Source: JAGVPT01 sp049578505
GTDB taxonomy: Bacteria; Bacteroidota; Ignavibacteria; UBA10030; UBA8401
Length of the DNA stretch: 17,668 nt
NCBI GenBank assembly: GCA_049578505.1
Contig: JBAUMC010000125.1
Span: 1 to 17,668, forward strand
Direction of reading: 5' to 3'
Of this stretch, positions 1 through 8,806 are shown piece after piece. Numbering within the stretch: position 1 is the first letter of the stretch; the number at the start of each line of letters is the position of its first letter. Both the position numbers and the translations under genes were made by a program. The notes below the pieces were generated by a model. That model saw only the letters and a list, made by a program, of their open reading frames with translations. It ran no database searches and was not told where the DNA came from.

Positions 1-1
1 C

Positions 2-1462
2 GAAACATCGTTTCGGGGACAGAAATTAGCGGCTCGTTACCTCGCATCGCAGTTCGAACTTATGGGCCTTCAACCCGAGGGAGACAGCGGAACGTACTTT
101 CAACGCTTTCCGGTAATGCATGTTACCATAGACACGAGAAGTTTTTTGACAACTTCAACCCCGGCTGGAACGAAAGAATGGACCGGTTTCGGCGCAGAGT
201 ATGTTCCGTATTCTTCCGGCAGAGATACGACAATCTCTGGAGAAGTCGAGTTCGTGGGTTACGGAATCAATTCAAAAATCTTATTGTATTCTGATTACGA
301 CCCCTCCAAGAGCTACAAGGGAAAAATTGTCCTCGCGCTGCGAGGTGCCCCCTCCAAGGATGATTCGGCAATTGCATTAGCAAAAAACGACGCAGCCGTT
401 TCGGGCTATGCCAAGAGAATGTATGCCGAGAATAACGGAGCGGCTGCAATATTAATGGTTGAGGACTTGAAGGGCCGAACGATGAAAGATGCGCTCGGCG
501 ATCATCAGGATGATTTAGTCCGAGGAATTATTACTATCCCTCAACGACTTCGCGCTAGAATTCCGATGTTTGCCATCAGCAAAAATATTGCAAACGAATT
601 GCTCCGCTCTTCCGGGAAAAACGTCGACGATCTCCAACGAACAATTGATTCGACGGAGGAGCCCGAGTCGTTTCCCATAAAGGATGCAAAAATAACACTA
701 ACGGTTCTCCTGCATAAGGAAGAAGTCTTTTCCGAAAATGTCATAGGCGTTCTTCCCGGTTCAGATTCTCTATTAAAAAACGAGTATGTTGCTTTCTCAG
801 CTCACTACGATCACCTCGGCAAAAACATTGTAACCGGCGAGGTTTACAACGGCGCCGATGATGACGGATCTGGAACATGTTCCCTCCTTGAGATCGCACA
901 TGCATTCACATCGATGAAACAGCCACCGAAACGAAGCCTTTTGTTTCTCTCCGTTTCGGGAGAAGAAAAGGGCCTCCTGGGTTCGCTGTATTATACGGAG
1001 CACCCGACAATTCCGCTGGAAGAAACTATTACAGATTTGAATGCCGACATGATCGGAAGATTCGACCCCGAACATGAACAAATGCACGACACCAATTACG
1101 TGTACCTCATCGGCTCTGATAAACTGAGCACCGAGTTGGATTCAATCAGCCGAAAAGCAAACGACGAAAGCATGAAACTCAATCTCGATTATACGTATGA
1201 TGACGAGCAAGACCCACACCAATACTACCGCCGAAGCGACCATTATAATTTCGCGAAAAAGAATATTCCGATTATCTTCTATTTCAACGGAGAGCATGCA
1301 GATTATCACAAGCCGACTGATAAGGTCGAAAAAATAAATTTCGGCATTCTTACAAAACGAGCGCGTTTGATTTTCTACACGGGATGGAAGCTGGCCAATA
1401 TTGCCTTTCGTCCGGTTGTGAACATGGGGGGATTCACGTCACCCCCATCCGGAAAAAGATGA
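2..1462 (+). CDS. M28 family zinc metallopeptidase with PA domain (5' end outside window)
   Basis: The reading frame is open to the left edge, and its first codons already match the family (R-G-Q-K-L-A-A-R-Y-L just before M-G-L-Q-P-E-G). The true start therefore lies outside the window and the ATG at 62 is internal. Counting residues from that Met, a protease-associated (PA) type insert spans roughly 60-200 and the catalytic M28 domain roughly 225-440. Metal and catalytic residues are recognisable: His248 and Asp250 in AHYDHLG, Asp267 in NGADDDGSG, the Glu301-Glu302 pair in SGEEKGLLGS, Asp329 in NADMIGR, and a C-terminal His in DYHKPTD. In the family these bind two zinc ions and remove N-terminal amino acids or cleave peptides. 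Such proteins are usually exported, but the signal peptide cannot be seen here. The stop overlaps the birA start (ATGA), which suggests translational coupling. The family call is secure; the substrate is unknown. Confidence 0.93.
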   Translation, partial: ETSFRGQKLAARYLASQFELMGLQPEGDSGTYFQRFPVMHVTIDTRSFLTTSTPAGTKEWTGFGAEYVPYSSGRDTTISGEVEFVGYGINSKILLYSDYDPSKSYKGKIVLALRGAPSKDDSAIALAKNDAAVSGYAKRMYAENNGAAAILMVEDLKGRTMKDALGDHQDDLVRGIITIPQRLRARIPMFAISKNIANELLRSSGKNVDDLQRTIDSTEEPESFPIKDAKITLTVLLHKEEVFSENVIGVLPGSDSLLKNEYVAFSAHYDHLGKNIVTGEVYNGADDDGSGTCSLLEIAHAFTSMKQPPKRSLLFLSVSGEEKGLLGSLYYTEHPTIPLEETITDLNADMIGRFDPEHEQMHDTNYVYLIGSDKLSTELDSISRKANDESMKLNLDYTYDDEQDPHQYYRRSDHYNFAKKNIPIIFYFNGEHADYHKPTDKVEKINFGILTKRARLIFYTGWKLANIAFRPVVNMGGFTSPPSGKR

Positions 1463-2235
1463 TAGACGGAAATGACATACTGAAATCTCTGCGCACACAA
1501 TCACTTGGGAAAAAAATTTATACTTTCGACTCAATTGATTCGACAAACATATTTGCGCGGTCTCTTAAAGACGACCAAGGTCCCAACGGTACACTCGTCA
1601 TTGCCGACGAACAGACTGCGGGGAAGGGACGCCAGGGGAAACAATGGCAGTCCCAAAAAGGGAAGAATCTCCTTTTCTCTGTTGTGATCCGCCATTTCCT
1701 TGTCCAGGAAAAGGTCCGGGTCATCCCATTTGCCGCAGCGCTGGCTGCAGCAGACGGCATCCAACAGGAAAAAGGGGTTGCGATTGAATGCAAGTGGCCC
1801 AATGATTTGTTGATAGGGGGTAAAAAGGTCGCGGGAATGTTGATCGAGACGACAACACAGAACGATGCCGTCATGAGCATGATCCTCGGGATTGGAATCA
1901 ACGTCAATCAAACCGAATTCGCGGCCGATATCAAAGGCAAAGCGACTTCATTAAAGCTCCACTTACGCCGGGACGTCGACCGCGTCCGCTTGCTGACTGC
2001 TGTCCTGCAAGAATTGGAATATCGGCTCGAGCAATTACGGCAGTTTTCGCCGCAGACTCTGCTCGACGAATGGAAGCAACGCACAACCATGCTGGGTTCC
2101 ATGATAACGCTTGTCGAACACCATTCGTCAGTTAAGGCCACGGCAATTGACGTGGCGCCTAGCGGCGCTCTCGTTATCGAAGAAATGAACGGAAACCGCC
2201 GCGAGGTTTTCGCCGGAGACGTGACTATTGGGTAA
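1459..2235 (+). CDS. birA: Biotin--[acetyl-CoA-carboxylase] ligase, group I (no DNA-binding domain)
   Basis: The enzyme activates biotin with ATP and attaches it to the lysine of biotin carboxyl carrier proteins in the cytoplasm. The family motifs are all visible: FDSIDSTN near residue 23, the biotinyl-AMP loop GKGRQGKQW (55-63), KWPNDLL (112-118), GKKVAGMLIE (121-130, with Lys123 in the position of the catalytic lysine) and GIGINVN (144-150). A C-terminal SH3-like domain follows, ending in REVFAGDV. At 258 residues it lacks the N-terminal helix-turn-helix of repressor-type BirA, so it is probably not a biotin-operon repressor. I chose the ATG at 1459 because it overlaps the upstream TGA, has a purine-rich stretch just before it, and gives the usual length. 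An in-frame ATG at 1384 would add 25 unrelated residues inside the M28 gene. Pairing with coaX downstream is common in bacteria. Confidence 0.95.
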   Translation: MIDGNDILKSLRTQSLGKKIYTFDSIDSTNIFARSLKDDQGPNGTLVIADEQTAGKGRQGKQWQSQKGKNLLFSVVIRHFLVQEKVRVIPFAAALAAADGIQQEKGVAIECKWPNDLLIGGKKVAGMLIETTTQNDAVMSMILGIGINVNQTEFAADIKGKATSLKLHLRRDVDRVRLLTAVLQELEYRLEQLRQFSPQTLLDEWKQRTTMLGSMITLVEHHSSVKATAIDVAPSGALVIEEMNGNRREVFAGDVTIG

Positions 2236-2240
2236 TGAAC

Positions 2241-2282
2241 AATTAAGAATTAAAAATTAGGAATTAGAAATTAGGAATTTTA
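2241..2282. repeat. Degenerate heptamer array, birA-coaX spacer
   Basis: Six consecutive 7-nt units starting with AATT fill the spacer: AATTAAG, AATTAAA, AATTAGG (twice), AATTAGA and AATTTTA, without a base between them. The array begins five bases after the birA stop codon. It encodes nothing visible and no clear hairpin is formed. Similar heptamer arrays, with different unit sequence, occupy gaps in the nuo operon at 11254-11328 and 13574-13664. Confidence 0.75.
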
Positions 2283-2321
2283 AAAAAGCTACATTCACAG
2301 AAACAAACATAACAGGATATC

Positions 2322-3098
2322 ATGATACTAGCAGTCGATATTGGAAATACACACACGGTGTTCGGGATTTACGATAAGAAAAAACTGCTTGGCGATTGGC
2401 GCGTGACAAGTTACGTGACGCGAACAGAAGATGAATTCGGGGCGCTCGTGCGCACATTTTGTGGAGATGCGGGCATTTCTGCAAAAAAGATTTCTGCGTT
2501 TGGAATTTCGTCCGTTGTTCCAAATTTGACGGGCGTGATGCAGCGGATGTCGAAAAAATATTTCGGCCTTGAGCCGACCGTGGTTTCATCGTCCCTTCCT
2601 CTCGGGATCACACTACAGGTCGACGACCCATCGTCTGTCGGTGCAGACAGGCTCTGCAATGCCGTGGCCGGGTTTGCCAAATATAAAGGCCCGCTCGTGA
2701 TCGTCGACTTCGGAACCGCTACGACATTCGATGTCATCTCCAAAGGAGGGGAATACCTCGGCGGCGTTATTGCGCCCGGTATTGAAACTTCGGCCGCCGA
2801 ACTCCACCGCCGGGCAGCTAAATTACCGAAGATCGATATCCATTTCCCGAAAACTATTATCGGAAAAAATACCGTGAGCAGCATGCAGTCCGGAATTCTG
2901 TACGGGGCGCTCGATTCAATGGAGGCAATGGTCCGGCGCATTTCTAAAGAAATCGATGACTATCCTACGGTTATCGCGACGGGAGGATTTTCGGAGCTGA
3001 TCATGAAGCATACAAAAATCATCAACAAGCACGAACCGACACTCGTGTTGGAAGGAATTCGGATCATCGTCGAAAAGATGGCCGGGAAGAAGAAATAG
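2322..3098 (+). CDS. coaX: Type III pantothenate kinase
   Basis: CoaX phosphorylates pantothenate to 4'-phosphopantothenate, the first step of coenzyme A synthesis, in the cytoplasm. The 258-residue length is typical. The ASKHA-fold phosphate-1 loop is DIGNTHTVFGIYD (residues 6-18), the conserved GADR with Asp109 matches the catalytic aspartate region, and phosphate-2 is DFGTATTFDV (129-138). These are followed by GGVIAPGIETSAAELHRRAA and a C-terminal ATGG (219-222) of the adenosine motif. The start ATG is preceded by AGGATATC, a weak Shine-Dalgarno. It lies 86 bp downstream of birA in the same direction; coupling of birA with coaX/baf is widespread and in some bacteria they are fused. No type I or II kinase features are present. 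The C-terminus ends in a lysine-rich GKKK. Confidence 0.96.
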   Translation: MILAVDIGNTHTVFGIYDKKKLLGDWRVTSYVTRTEDEFGALVRTFCGDAGISAKKISAFGISSVVPNLTGVMQRMSKKYFGLEPTVVSSSLPLGITLQVDDPSSVGADRLCNAVAGFAKYKGPLVIVDFGTATTFDVISKGGEYLGGVIAPGIETSAAELHRRAAKLPKIDIHFPKTIIGKNTVSSMQSGILYGALDSMEAMVRRISKEIDDYPTVIATGGFSELIMKHTKIINKHEPTLVLEGIRIIVEKMAGKKK

Positions 3099-3178
3099 AA
3101 ATTTATCATCTGATTCGCCGTACCGGACGAATTGTATTCTTATATGACCTTGCCGCATGATCGATGGGCAACAAGCAA

Positions 3179-3213
3179 ACGGCTCGTTCAACGACGAGCT
3201 GTCTACGTTTTGA
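3179..3213 (+). terminator. Probable terminator between convergent coaX and propeller gene
   Basis: A 9-bp stem with one G-U pair (3179-3187 with 3194-3202, core GCTCGT/ACGAGC) closes a 6-nt loop. It is followed on the plus strand by a short imperfect T stretch (TTTTGATT). It lies in the 150-bp gap between the converging coaX and propeller genes, where a transcript end is expected. The T-tract is weak, so this is a moderate call; the stem could serve either strand. Confidence 0.45.
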
Positions 3214-3248
3214 TTAATGATGCCGCTTCAAGATTTTGCGCTTTTCTG

Positions 3249-5354
3249 TTATCGCAGCAAAACCATTTTTCTAGTTCTAGCAAATGTACCTGCTTGGCCG
3301 GAAACCGACATCCGATAGAAGTAGACGCCGCTAGAGAGGTTGGTACCTCCAAAATCAATTGCATAGCTTCCGGGTTCCTGCCACTGCTGAATTAACTTTC
3401 TCACTGCCTGACCAAGGATGTTGTACACGAAAATCTCGACATAGCTTTTGCCGGCAATTGTGTACTCTATCCGAGTCGTCGGATTAAAAGGGTTGGGAAA
3501 ATTCTGCTTCAACTCAAAATTCGTCGGAAGTTGTGATATTGATGAGGAGGGTACAGATAACACAACACCGCTCTTATTGTATGCGCTGACGCCTAACTCC
3601 GAGGCCATCCACACGTTCCCATGCTTGTCGAAGGCAACGTCGTGTACATCCCCGCCTGCAAGTCCGCCAGTTTCCGAAAAATGATTCCACGTTGAACCAT
3701 CGAACTGATACATACCCCCTTCATTTGATGCACCGAACCAGATATCACCATTAGGGCCAATCCGAACTGAAGTGACTGGTTGGGAACCAACGTCGCGCCA
3801 ATCGAGGGGTGTCCACGTTGAATCGTTGAATTGCCAGGCTCCAGCACTGTCGCTGCCGCACCATTTGATACCGTGTCGATCGACGGCAATAGAATTTATT
3901 CCGCTATGTTTTACTATGGGATAAAAATGCTGAAACGTACCGCCATCAAATCGAACGATTCCGGAATCTGATGCAGCCCAGATCGTGCCTGCGGAATCGA
4001 CGGCAAGGTCCCTTAGAGTCTCTACGCCCACATTTGCAGGGATCGAAAATGAGTTCCACGAATTACCGTTGAACCGTGCAATGGATGTTCCGGTCGAACA
4101 CCAGACTGAATCTTTATTCGACACAACAACAGAGGTTATAATGTTCGAGAGGAGCCCGTCGGCTGTCGTAAATCGTCTCCACGTGCTTCCATTATACATT
4201 GTGATTCCATTCGGCGTTCCCACCCAGAGATTTCCAGCATTGTCAAATCGGACGACACTCACGGTGTCCGATGGCAGCCCTGATTGAACTGTCTGCCAGG
4301 ATACTCCGTCAAAAAGCGCAACTCCGCCGTTTTCAGTCCCCACACACATGAGCCCGCCAGAACTTATGGCAACGCTTGAAGCGTGAAAGTCCGGCAAGGC
4401 GCTCTTGAGCGTTTTAACATACCACGCCCTATCCCTCAATACCGAAAGACGACCTCCCGGATGTCCGATCCAAAGTTGTCCCCAGCGGTCGAACGTCGCG
4501 CTGATGGGGTTGTTATCTGCTAGGCCATCACTTACCGTGAACTGCATCCAAGACGAACCGACCCCACGGAACAAACTGCGCGCGGCCACCCACACAGTGT
4601 CATTGCTCACCGCAATTCCGGTAAGATACCACGGAAAAGGAGTTTTCCCCGAAAGCAACCATGTTCCATTCAATCGGTGTCCTAAATTGCACCCGCTCGT
4701 GCCGGCCCAAACTGTCCCATCGCTCGCAACAGTGAGTGCGCTGACTGTGCCGCTGATTCCTTGCTCAAAAAACTGTTCAAGATGCCAACCGAGACTATCA
4801 TGGTAACTGATGTCGCTGTCGCCTCCCCCACACCAAACATTCCCGATGCTGTCCAGAGCGAGCACAAGGTGGTTGCCTTCACCGATCCCATTCGTAAATT
4901 GGTTCCAGCCTGCCGATCCGTCTTCGTAAACACTATTCCAAGCAGCACACCAAAGCCACCCCTTTTTATCTACGAGAACATCTGCCGCCTCGGGTACCGA
5001 GTCGAGCGGAAAAGAGCCAAAAGAATCACTTCTGAAAACCGCAATTGGCGAAGAAGCAAAATACAGGTTTCCCGCCAAATCTCGTGTAATGCTATAAACA
5101 TTATTTCCGATGAACCCATCCGCGCTGGAGTAAAACTTCCAATCCCCCGTGCGCAAATTCTCTTTGTAAAGCCCGGTGGTCGTGCAAGCAAAAAGTGTTG
5201 AATCGGATGTGATGAAAACTTTCTGCACATCTCCCGGTGAGGGCACGCGATACCATTGTCCCAACGATTGTGAGATGGCCTCTTGTCGCGTAAGAACCGT
5301 GAGAAGGCTAACAACAACCAAGATTGCGATAAATGGTCTAATCGCAAACGGCAT
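3249..5354 (-). CDS. Secreted two-propeller protein (14 Reg_prop repeats) with T9SS type A sorting domain
   Basis: With the start at 5354 the protein has 701 residues. It opens with a signal peptide (MPFAIRP, then a hydrophobic stretch and a cut near AISQS). About 14 repeats of roughly 40 residues follow, of the two-component-regulator propeller type, each with a G-x-[LIV]-W-x-G/A core and most with F-[DN]-G-x-x-W. Fourteen repeats fit two seven-bladed propellers. The last 90 residues are a type IX secretion sorting domain (LKQNFPNPFNP, then VYNILGQ, then GVYFYRM). In hybrid two-component sensors such propellers bind ligands in the periplasm; here no transmembrane, kinase or DNA-binding domain follows. 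I infer export and surface anchoring, ligand unknown. The start is chosen for AAAGGTG just upstream and for the signal peptide; an in-frame ATG at 5441 would add 29 residues before it and has its own AGGGAG, so it is not excluded. Confidence 0.88.
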   Translation of the reverse strand: MPFAIRPFIAILVVVSLLTVLTRQEAISQSLGQWYRVPSPGDVQKVFITSDSTLFACTTTGLYKENLRTGDWKFYSSADGFIGNNVYSITRDLAGNLYFASSPIAVFRSDSFGSFPLDSVPEAADVLVDKKGWLWCAAWNSVYEDGSAGWNQFTNGIGEGNHLVLALDSIGNVWCGGGDSDISYHDSLGWHLEQFFEQGISGTVSALTVASDGTVWAGTSGCNLGHRLNGTWLLSGKTPFPWYLTGIAVSNDTVWVAARSLFRGVGSSWMQFTVSDGLADNNPISATFDRWGQLWIGHPGGRLSVLRDRAWYVKTLKSALPDFHASSVAISSGGLMCVGTENGGVALFDGVSWQTVQSGLPSDTVSVVRFDNAGNLWVGTPNGITMYNGSTWRRFTTADGLLSNIITSVVVSNKDSVWCSTGTSIARFNGNSWNSFSIPANVGVETLRDLAVDSAGTIWAASDSGIVRFDGGTFQHFYPIVKHSGINSIAVDRHGIKWCGSDSAGAWQFNDSTWTPLDWRDVGSQPVTSVRIGPNGDIWFGASNEGGMYQFDGSTWNHFSETGGLAGGDVHDVAFDKHGNVWMASELGVSAYNKSGVVLSVPSSSISQLPTNFELKQNFPNPFNPTTRIEYTIAGKSYVEIFVYNILGQAVRKLIQQWQEPGSYAIDFGGTNLSSGVYFYRMSVSGQAGTFARTRKMVLLR

Positions 5355-5356
5355 TA

Positions 5357-5363
5357 CACCTTT
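5357..5363 (-). promoter_or_regulatory. Ribosome binding site deciding the start of the propeller gene
   Basis: On the minus strand AAAGGTG lies two bases before the ATG at 5354. The reading frame from that ATG starts directly with a signal peptide, which favours it over the ATG at 5441. Confidence 0.5.
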
Positions 5364-5480
5364 ATCGGTACGCTGAAAGTGATTAGAAGATGAAGGGTGG
5401 GATGCTTGATGAAGAGCGTATATTGCAGGATGGGCAATCATGGCACTTTTTCTCCCTCAAAAAGTAGCCGTGGAGCTAAA

Positions 5481-5510
5481 AGGAGCACAGCCATTTATTG
5501 CAGCTCCTTA
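5481..5510 (-). other. Hairpin in the leader of the propeller gene
   Basis: A perfect 7-bp inverted repeat (AAGGAGC at 5481-5487 and GCTCCTT at 5504-5510) has a 16-nt loop. Read on the minus strand it is followed by TTAGCTCC, too poor in T for a confident terminator. It lies between the nuoN terminator and the propeller start, so it could be a second, weak stop or part of the propeller gene's leader. I see no other structure in 5355-5550. Confidence 0.3.
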
Positions 5511-5551
5511 GGTGGCGGGTTAAGAAAGAGACCTCGTTCAGTTCGCCAATA

Positions 5552-5587
5552 GTAAAATTAAAAGAAATGATGCGGACTTTGATCCGC
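5552..5587 (-). terminator. Rho-independent terminator after nuoN
   Basis: Read on the minus strand, about 50 bases after the nuoN stop, a 5-bp GC-rich stem (GCGGA/TCCGC, 5583-5587 with 5572-5576) with a 6-nt loop is followed by a T-rich tail (ATTTCTTTTAATTTT). The position at the end of the eleven-gene nuo operon supports the call. The stem is short, so read-through into the propeller gene is possible. Confidence 0.6.
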
Positions 5588-5639
5588 CACATCTTGAAAC
5601 ACTCTACGATAAATTTTGGAAATGAAAAGCATTATCGTC

Positions 5640-7133
5640 CTATTTTACTCCGAACATCGCCACCGAGTACTGCGCAAATTCGACGAGCGGTCCGAAGTAA
5701 AGGCCGAGTGCAATTGTCGGCACAAGAAGAACGATGAGCAGAACAAAGTTCTCAGGCTCGAACGTTAGATGTTCTGTCGAGCCTTCGGCGTCGCGGAGAA
5801 ACATATTGCGGAAAATTCTAACGTAGTAATAGAGGGAAACGACGCTGTTCAACGCCCCGACGATTGCCAGCCAAATCAGCTTCGCTCTGATCAGCGCTGC
5901 GAAGAGATACAGCTTCCCGATAAAGCCTGCGGTCGGAGGCAAGCCAGTCAGCGAGATGAGGAAAATTGCCATTGCGACGGCGAGGAACGGAGCTCTGGAG
6001 CCGAGTCCTTTATAGTCACGAATATCCTCGCTCCCGGTTTTATTGGAGACGAGCATGACAACATAAAACGCCCCGAGGTTCATAAACAGGTAGACGACAA
6101 AATAAATCATCGTTGCGGCAAAGCCGTCGTTTCCAAGGACCACAAGCCCGAGCAGCATGTAACCGGCCTGTGCAATGCTTGAATATGCGAGAAGCCGCTT
6201 GACGTTATCCTGCCAGATAGCCACAAGATTGCCGAGCGTCATCGTCATCACCGAAATAATGATAATGACATTCGTCAATTCATAGCCTTTGATCGTCGCC
6301 CACATTCCAAGGGGAACATTGAGAATCGAGCTATTGACGAACGTCACTTTCAAAAAACGCATCAGCATCGCAAAGCCTGCCGCTTTCGACCCAACGGAGA
6401 GAAACGCCGTGATTGTTACGGGCGCACCTTCGTACACATCCGGCGTCCAAAAATGGAACGGCACGGCGGAAATTTTATATCCGAAACCCGCGAGCGCAAG
6501 GATTCCCGCGATGAGCAGCGCAAGCCTCCCCGTCTCCCCTTGCGATAGCACCTGATTGATAGAATAAATATCCAGCGACCCGGTCAGCCCGTATATGATG
6601 GAAATTCCGTACAGCATGAAGCCCGACGAGAGCGCACCATAAATGACGTACTTTAGAGATGCCTCGGCAGAGTCGGGAGCCTCTTTCGTAAAACCGGCGA
6701 GGATGTACGAGCTTATGCTCGTCAGTTCGAGGGAGAGGTACATCATTAATAGATTCGTAGATCCTACCATCAGAAACATCCCGGTTGTCATCGCCACCAG
6801 CAACGCATAATACTCGCCGATGCGCCTGAGGGATGAGTTCACTTCATTCGATGCCAGTGAAAACATTACTATAATGACGGCGCTTGCTATAATAACACAT
6901 TTGAAAAATACTGAAAACGGGTCAACAGCGAGCATATTATTGAACGTCGAGACGTTGACTCCTACCTCATCGATAACGTAATACGCAGTCGCGGCTAATC
7001 CGCCGAGCACAATTCCGGCAACGATGGCTTTCCGTTTAAACACGAGGTCGGCAACGATCGCACTGAGGAATGTGAAGACGAGCGCGAATTCAGGTCGGAC
7101 GTAGCCTAAACTTTGTAGGATTTGATCAAGCAT
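5640..7133 (-). CDS. nuoN: NADH-quinone oxidoreductase subunit N
   Basis: This is one of three antiporter-like proton-channel subunits in the membrane arm of complex I. The 497 residues are almost all hydrophobic, consistent with about 14 transmembrane helices. Key charged residues of the channel are in place: Glu136 in MYLSLELTSISSY, Lys220 in GYKISAVPFHFWTPDVYEGAP, and a lysine in the late segment TAGFIGKLYLF. The FHFWTPDVYEGAP stretch separates NuoN from NuoL and NuoM, which have WLPDA at this place. It is the last gene of the nuo operon, 27 bp after nuoM, and a terminator-like hairpin follows. Cofactor-free; it transports protons driven by conformational and charge changes from the quinone site. 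Confidence 0.97.
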   Translation of the reverse strand: MLDQILQSLGYVRPEFALVFTFLSAIVADLVFKRKAIVAGIVLGGLAATAYYVIDEVGVNVSTFNNMLAVDPFSVFFKCVIIASAVIIVMFSLASNEVNSSLRRIGEYYALLVAMTTGMFLMVGSTNLLMMYLSLELTSISSYILAGFTKEAPDSAEASLKYVIYGALSSGFMLYGISIIYGLTGSLDIYSINQVLSQGETGRLALLIAGILALAGFGYKISAVPFHFWTPDVYEGAPVTITAFLSVGSKAAGFAMLMRFLKVTFVNSSILNVPLGMWATIKGYELTNVIIIISVMTMTLGNLVAIWQDNVKRLLAYSSIAQAGYMLLGLVVLGNDGFAATMIYFVVYLFMNLGAFYVVMLVSNKTGSEDIRDYKGLGSRAPFLAVAMAIFLISLTGLPPTAGFIGKLYLFAALIRAKLIWLAIVGALNSVVSLYYYVRIFRNMFLRDAEGSTEHLTFEPENFVLLIVLLVPTIALGLYFGPLVEFAQYSVAMFGVK

Positions 7134-7160
7134 GAGATTGAATCTTCTTTCCCGTTGAGT

Positions 7161-8765
7161 TTACCTGCCGAGTAAAGCCATCCCCGCGCCTCCGCGGACG
7201 AAGTCTACAAGATAATTCGCGGATGCGTTCATTAAGTCAAGCATCGGTGTTGGATATATTCCCAAAAAAATGACGATAATCGCAAGGGGAACGAGGGCGA
7301 CCAACTCTCTCCCGTTAATGTCGGGCAATTCTTTCCACTTGTCCGGAAGAGTTCCAAGAAATACACGCTGCAGTGTCCACAACATGTACGCTGCTGTCAG
7401 AACGATGCCGAGCGTTGATGCAATCGTCAACCATCGGAAGTTTTGGAACGCTCCGAGGAACGAGAACGCCTCGGAGATGAACCCGCTCAAACCGGGAAGT
7501 CCGAGAGCAGCGAAAAATGCGATCACCATGACGGCGGAGTATTTCGGCATCTGGTTCATCAACCCGCCGAAGTCGTCAAGCCCGCGCGTATGCGTTCGGT
7601 CGTAAATAACACCGACAATTAAAAAGAGCATTGCGGTGATCGTTCCGTGGTTGAACATCTGGAAGACTGCGCCCATCATTCCTTGAGTGTTCATCGCAGT
7701 CAACCCGAGAATAACAACACCCATATGGCTGATGGAAGAATACGCGATCAGTTTTTTGAAATCCTTCTGCGCCATCGCACACAAAGCCCCGTAGACGATA
7801 TTGATGAATCCGATAAACGCCAGCGGATACAAATAGTGCATTGCCGCATCGGGAAAAATTGGAAAAGCCACGCGCATCAAGCCGTACGTTCCCATCTTCA
7901 ACAACACGCCTGCGAGGATAACGCTGATCGCTGTCGGCGCTTCGACGTGCGCGTCGGGAAGCCAAGTATGGAACGGAAAGAGGGGCACTTTGATTGCAAA
8001 CCCGATAAAAAGAGCAACGTAAGCGACATAGCGCCAGTAGGTATTGAGCCCTGAAAGAATCGACCCCGGCTCGAAATTGGAAGGGTTCATCATCGCAAGC
8101 ATATTAAACGTATGAATTTTCTCTCCTGTTGCCGGGTCGACAACGCTCACGCTGAAATAGAGCGCGAGCAGGGCAAGGAGCATTAAGACCGAGCCAAACA
8201 GTGTGTAAATGAAGAACTTAATCGCGGCATACTCACGCCTCGGTCCTCCCCAGATCCCGATGAGGAAATACATCGGCAGCAGCATGATCTCCCAAAAAAC
8301 ATAGAAGAGGAAAAAATCCAGTGCAACAAAAACACCCATCATGCCAGTGTCGAGCAGGAGCAGAAGCGCAAAATAGCCTTTTACCGATTTATCAATTTTC
8401 CACGATGAAATGATGGCGACGAACGAAATAAGCGCCGTCAGAAGAACCATCGGAACGCTAATGCCGTCAATGCCGACGAAATAATCGATATGGATACGAC
8501 CAAACCACGAAATGCTTTTGATATCTATCCACGTAAAGAGTTCTTTGAACTGCATCGTGTCGGCGTTGTTGATACCGGCCATCCCGCGGTTGAACTTTAC
8601 GAAAATAACTCCGGCGAGAACAACTTGTAGAATCGTGACTGCAAGCGACGTCCAGCGCGTTAAAGTATCGTTGTTCTTCGGAAGCATAAGGACAACAATC
8701 ATTCCAAGAATCGGAAGGAATGTTATCCAGGTAAGTATGCCGACACCAAGAATCGAAAATGCCAT
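7161..8765 (-). CDS. nuoM: NADH-quinone oxidoreductase subunit M
   Basis: A 534-residue antiporter-like subunit of the complex I membrane arm, with about 14 predicted transmembrane helices. Channel residues visible are Glu159 in YVFWEIMLLPMYFLIG, Lys259 in GFAIKVPLFPFHTWLPDAHVEAP, and Glu432 in GLSGFISEAFSFLG. A glutamate at that last position, where NuoL has a lysine, is what distinguishes NuoM. The His-containing HTWLPDAHVEAPT segment is also NuoM-like. The start ATG follows AGGA at a long spacing (about 11 bases). It sits 41 bp after nuoL and 27 bp before nuoN, the standard L-M-N order. Nothing in the sequence suggests an MrpD-type antiporter or formate hydrogenlyase subunit instead, given the complete surrounding operon. 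Confidence 0.97.
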   Translation of the reverse strand: MAFSILGVGILTWITFLPILGMIVVLMLPKNNDTLTRWTSLAVTILQVVLAGVIFVKFNRGMAGINNADTMQFKELFTWIDIKSISWFGRIHIDYFVGIDGISVPMVLLTALISFVAIISSWKIDKSVKGYFALLLLLDTGMMGVFVALDFFLFYVFWEIMLLPMYFLIGIWGGPRREYAAIKFFIYTLFGSVLMLLALLALYFSVSVVDPATGEKIHTFNMLAMMNPSNFEPGSILSGLNTYWRYVAYVALFIGFAIKVPLFPFHTWLPDAHVEAPTAISVILAGVLLKMGTYGLMRVAFPIFPDAAMHYLYPLAFIGFINIVYGALCAMAQKDFKKLIAYSSISHMGVVILGLTAMNTQGMMGAVFQMFNHGTITAMLFLIVGVIYDRTHTRGLDDFGGLMNQMPKYSAVMVIAFFAALGLPGLSGFISEAFSFLGAFQNFRWLTIASTLGIVLTAAYMLWTLQRVFLGTLPDKWKELPDINGRELVALVPLAIIVIFLGIYPTPMLDLMNASANYLVDFVRGGAGMALLGR

Positions 8766-8806
8766 AGCGATAGATTCCTAATAGTTTGTTTTACCAAAAC
8801 TTTTCT

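Noticed and set aside
1384..1458. Upstream in-frame start that lengthens BirA by 25 residues
   Set aside because: The extra residues lie inside the M28 coding region and match nothing in biotin ligases; the ATGA overlap start at 1459 fits family length.
3132..3395. Open frame on the plus strand between coaX and the propeller gene
   Set aside because: It runs antisense into the conserved sorting domain of the propeller protein and resembles no family.
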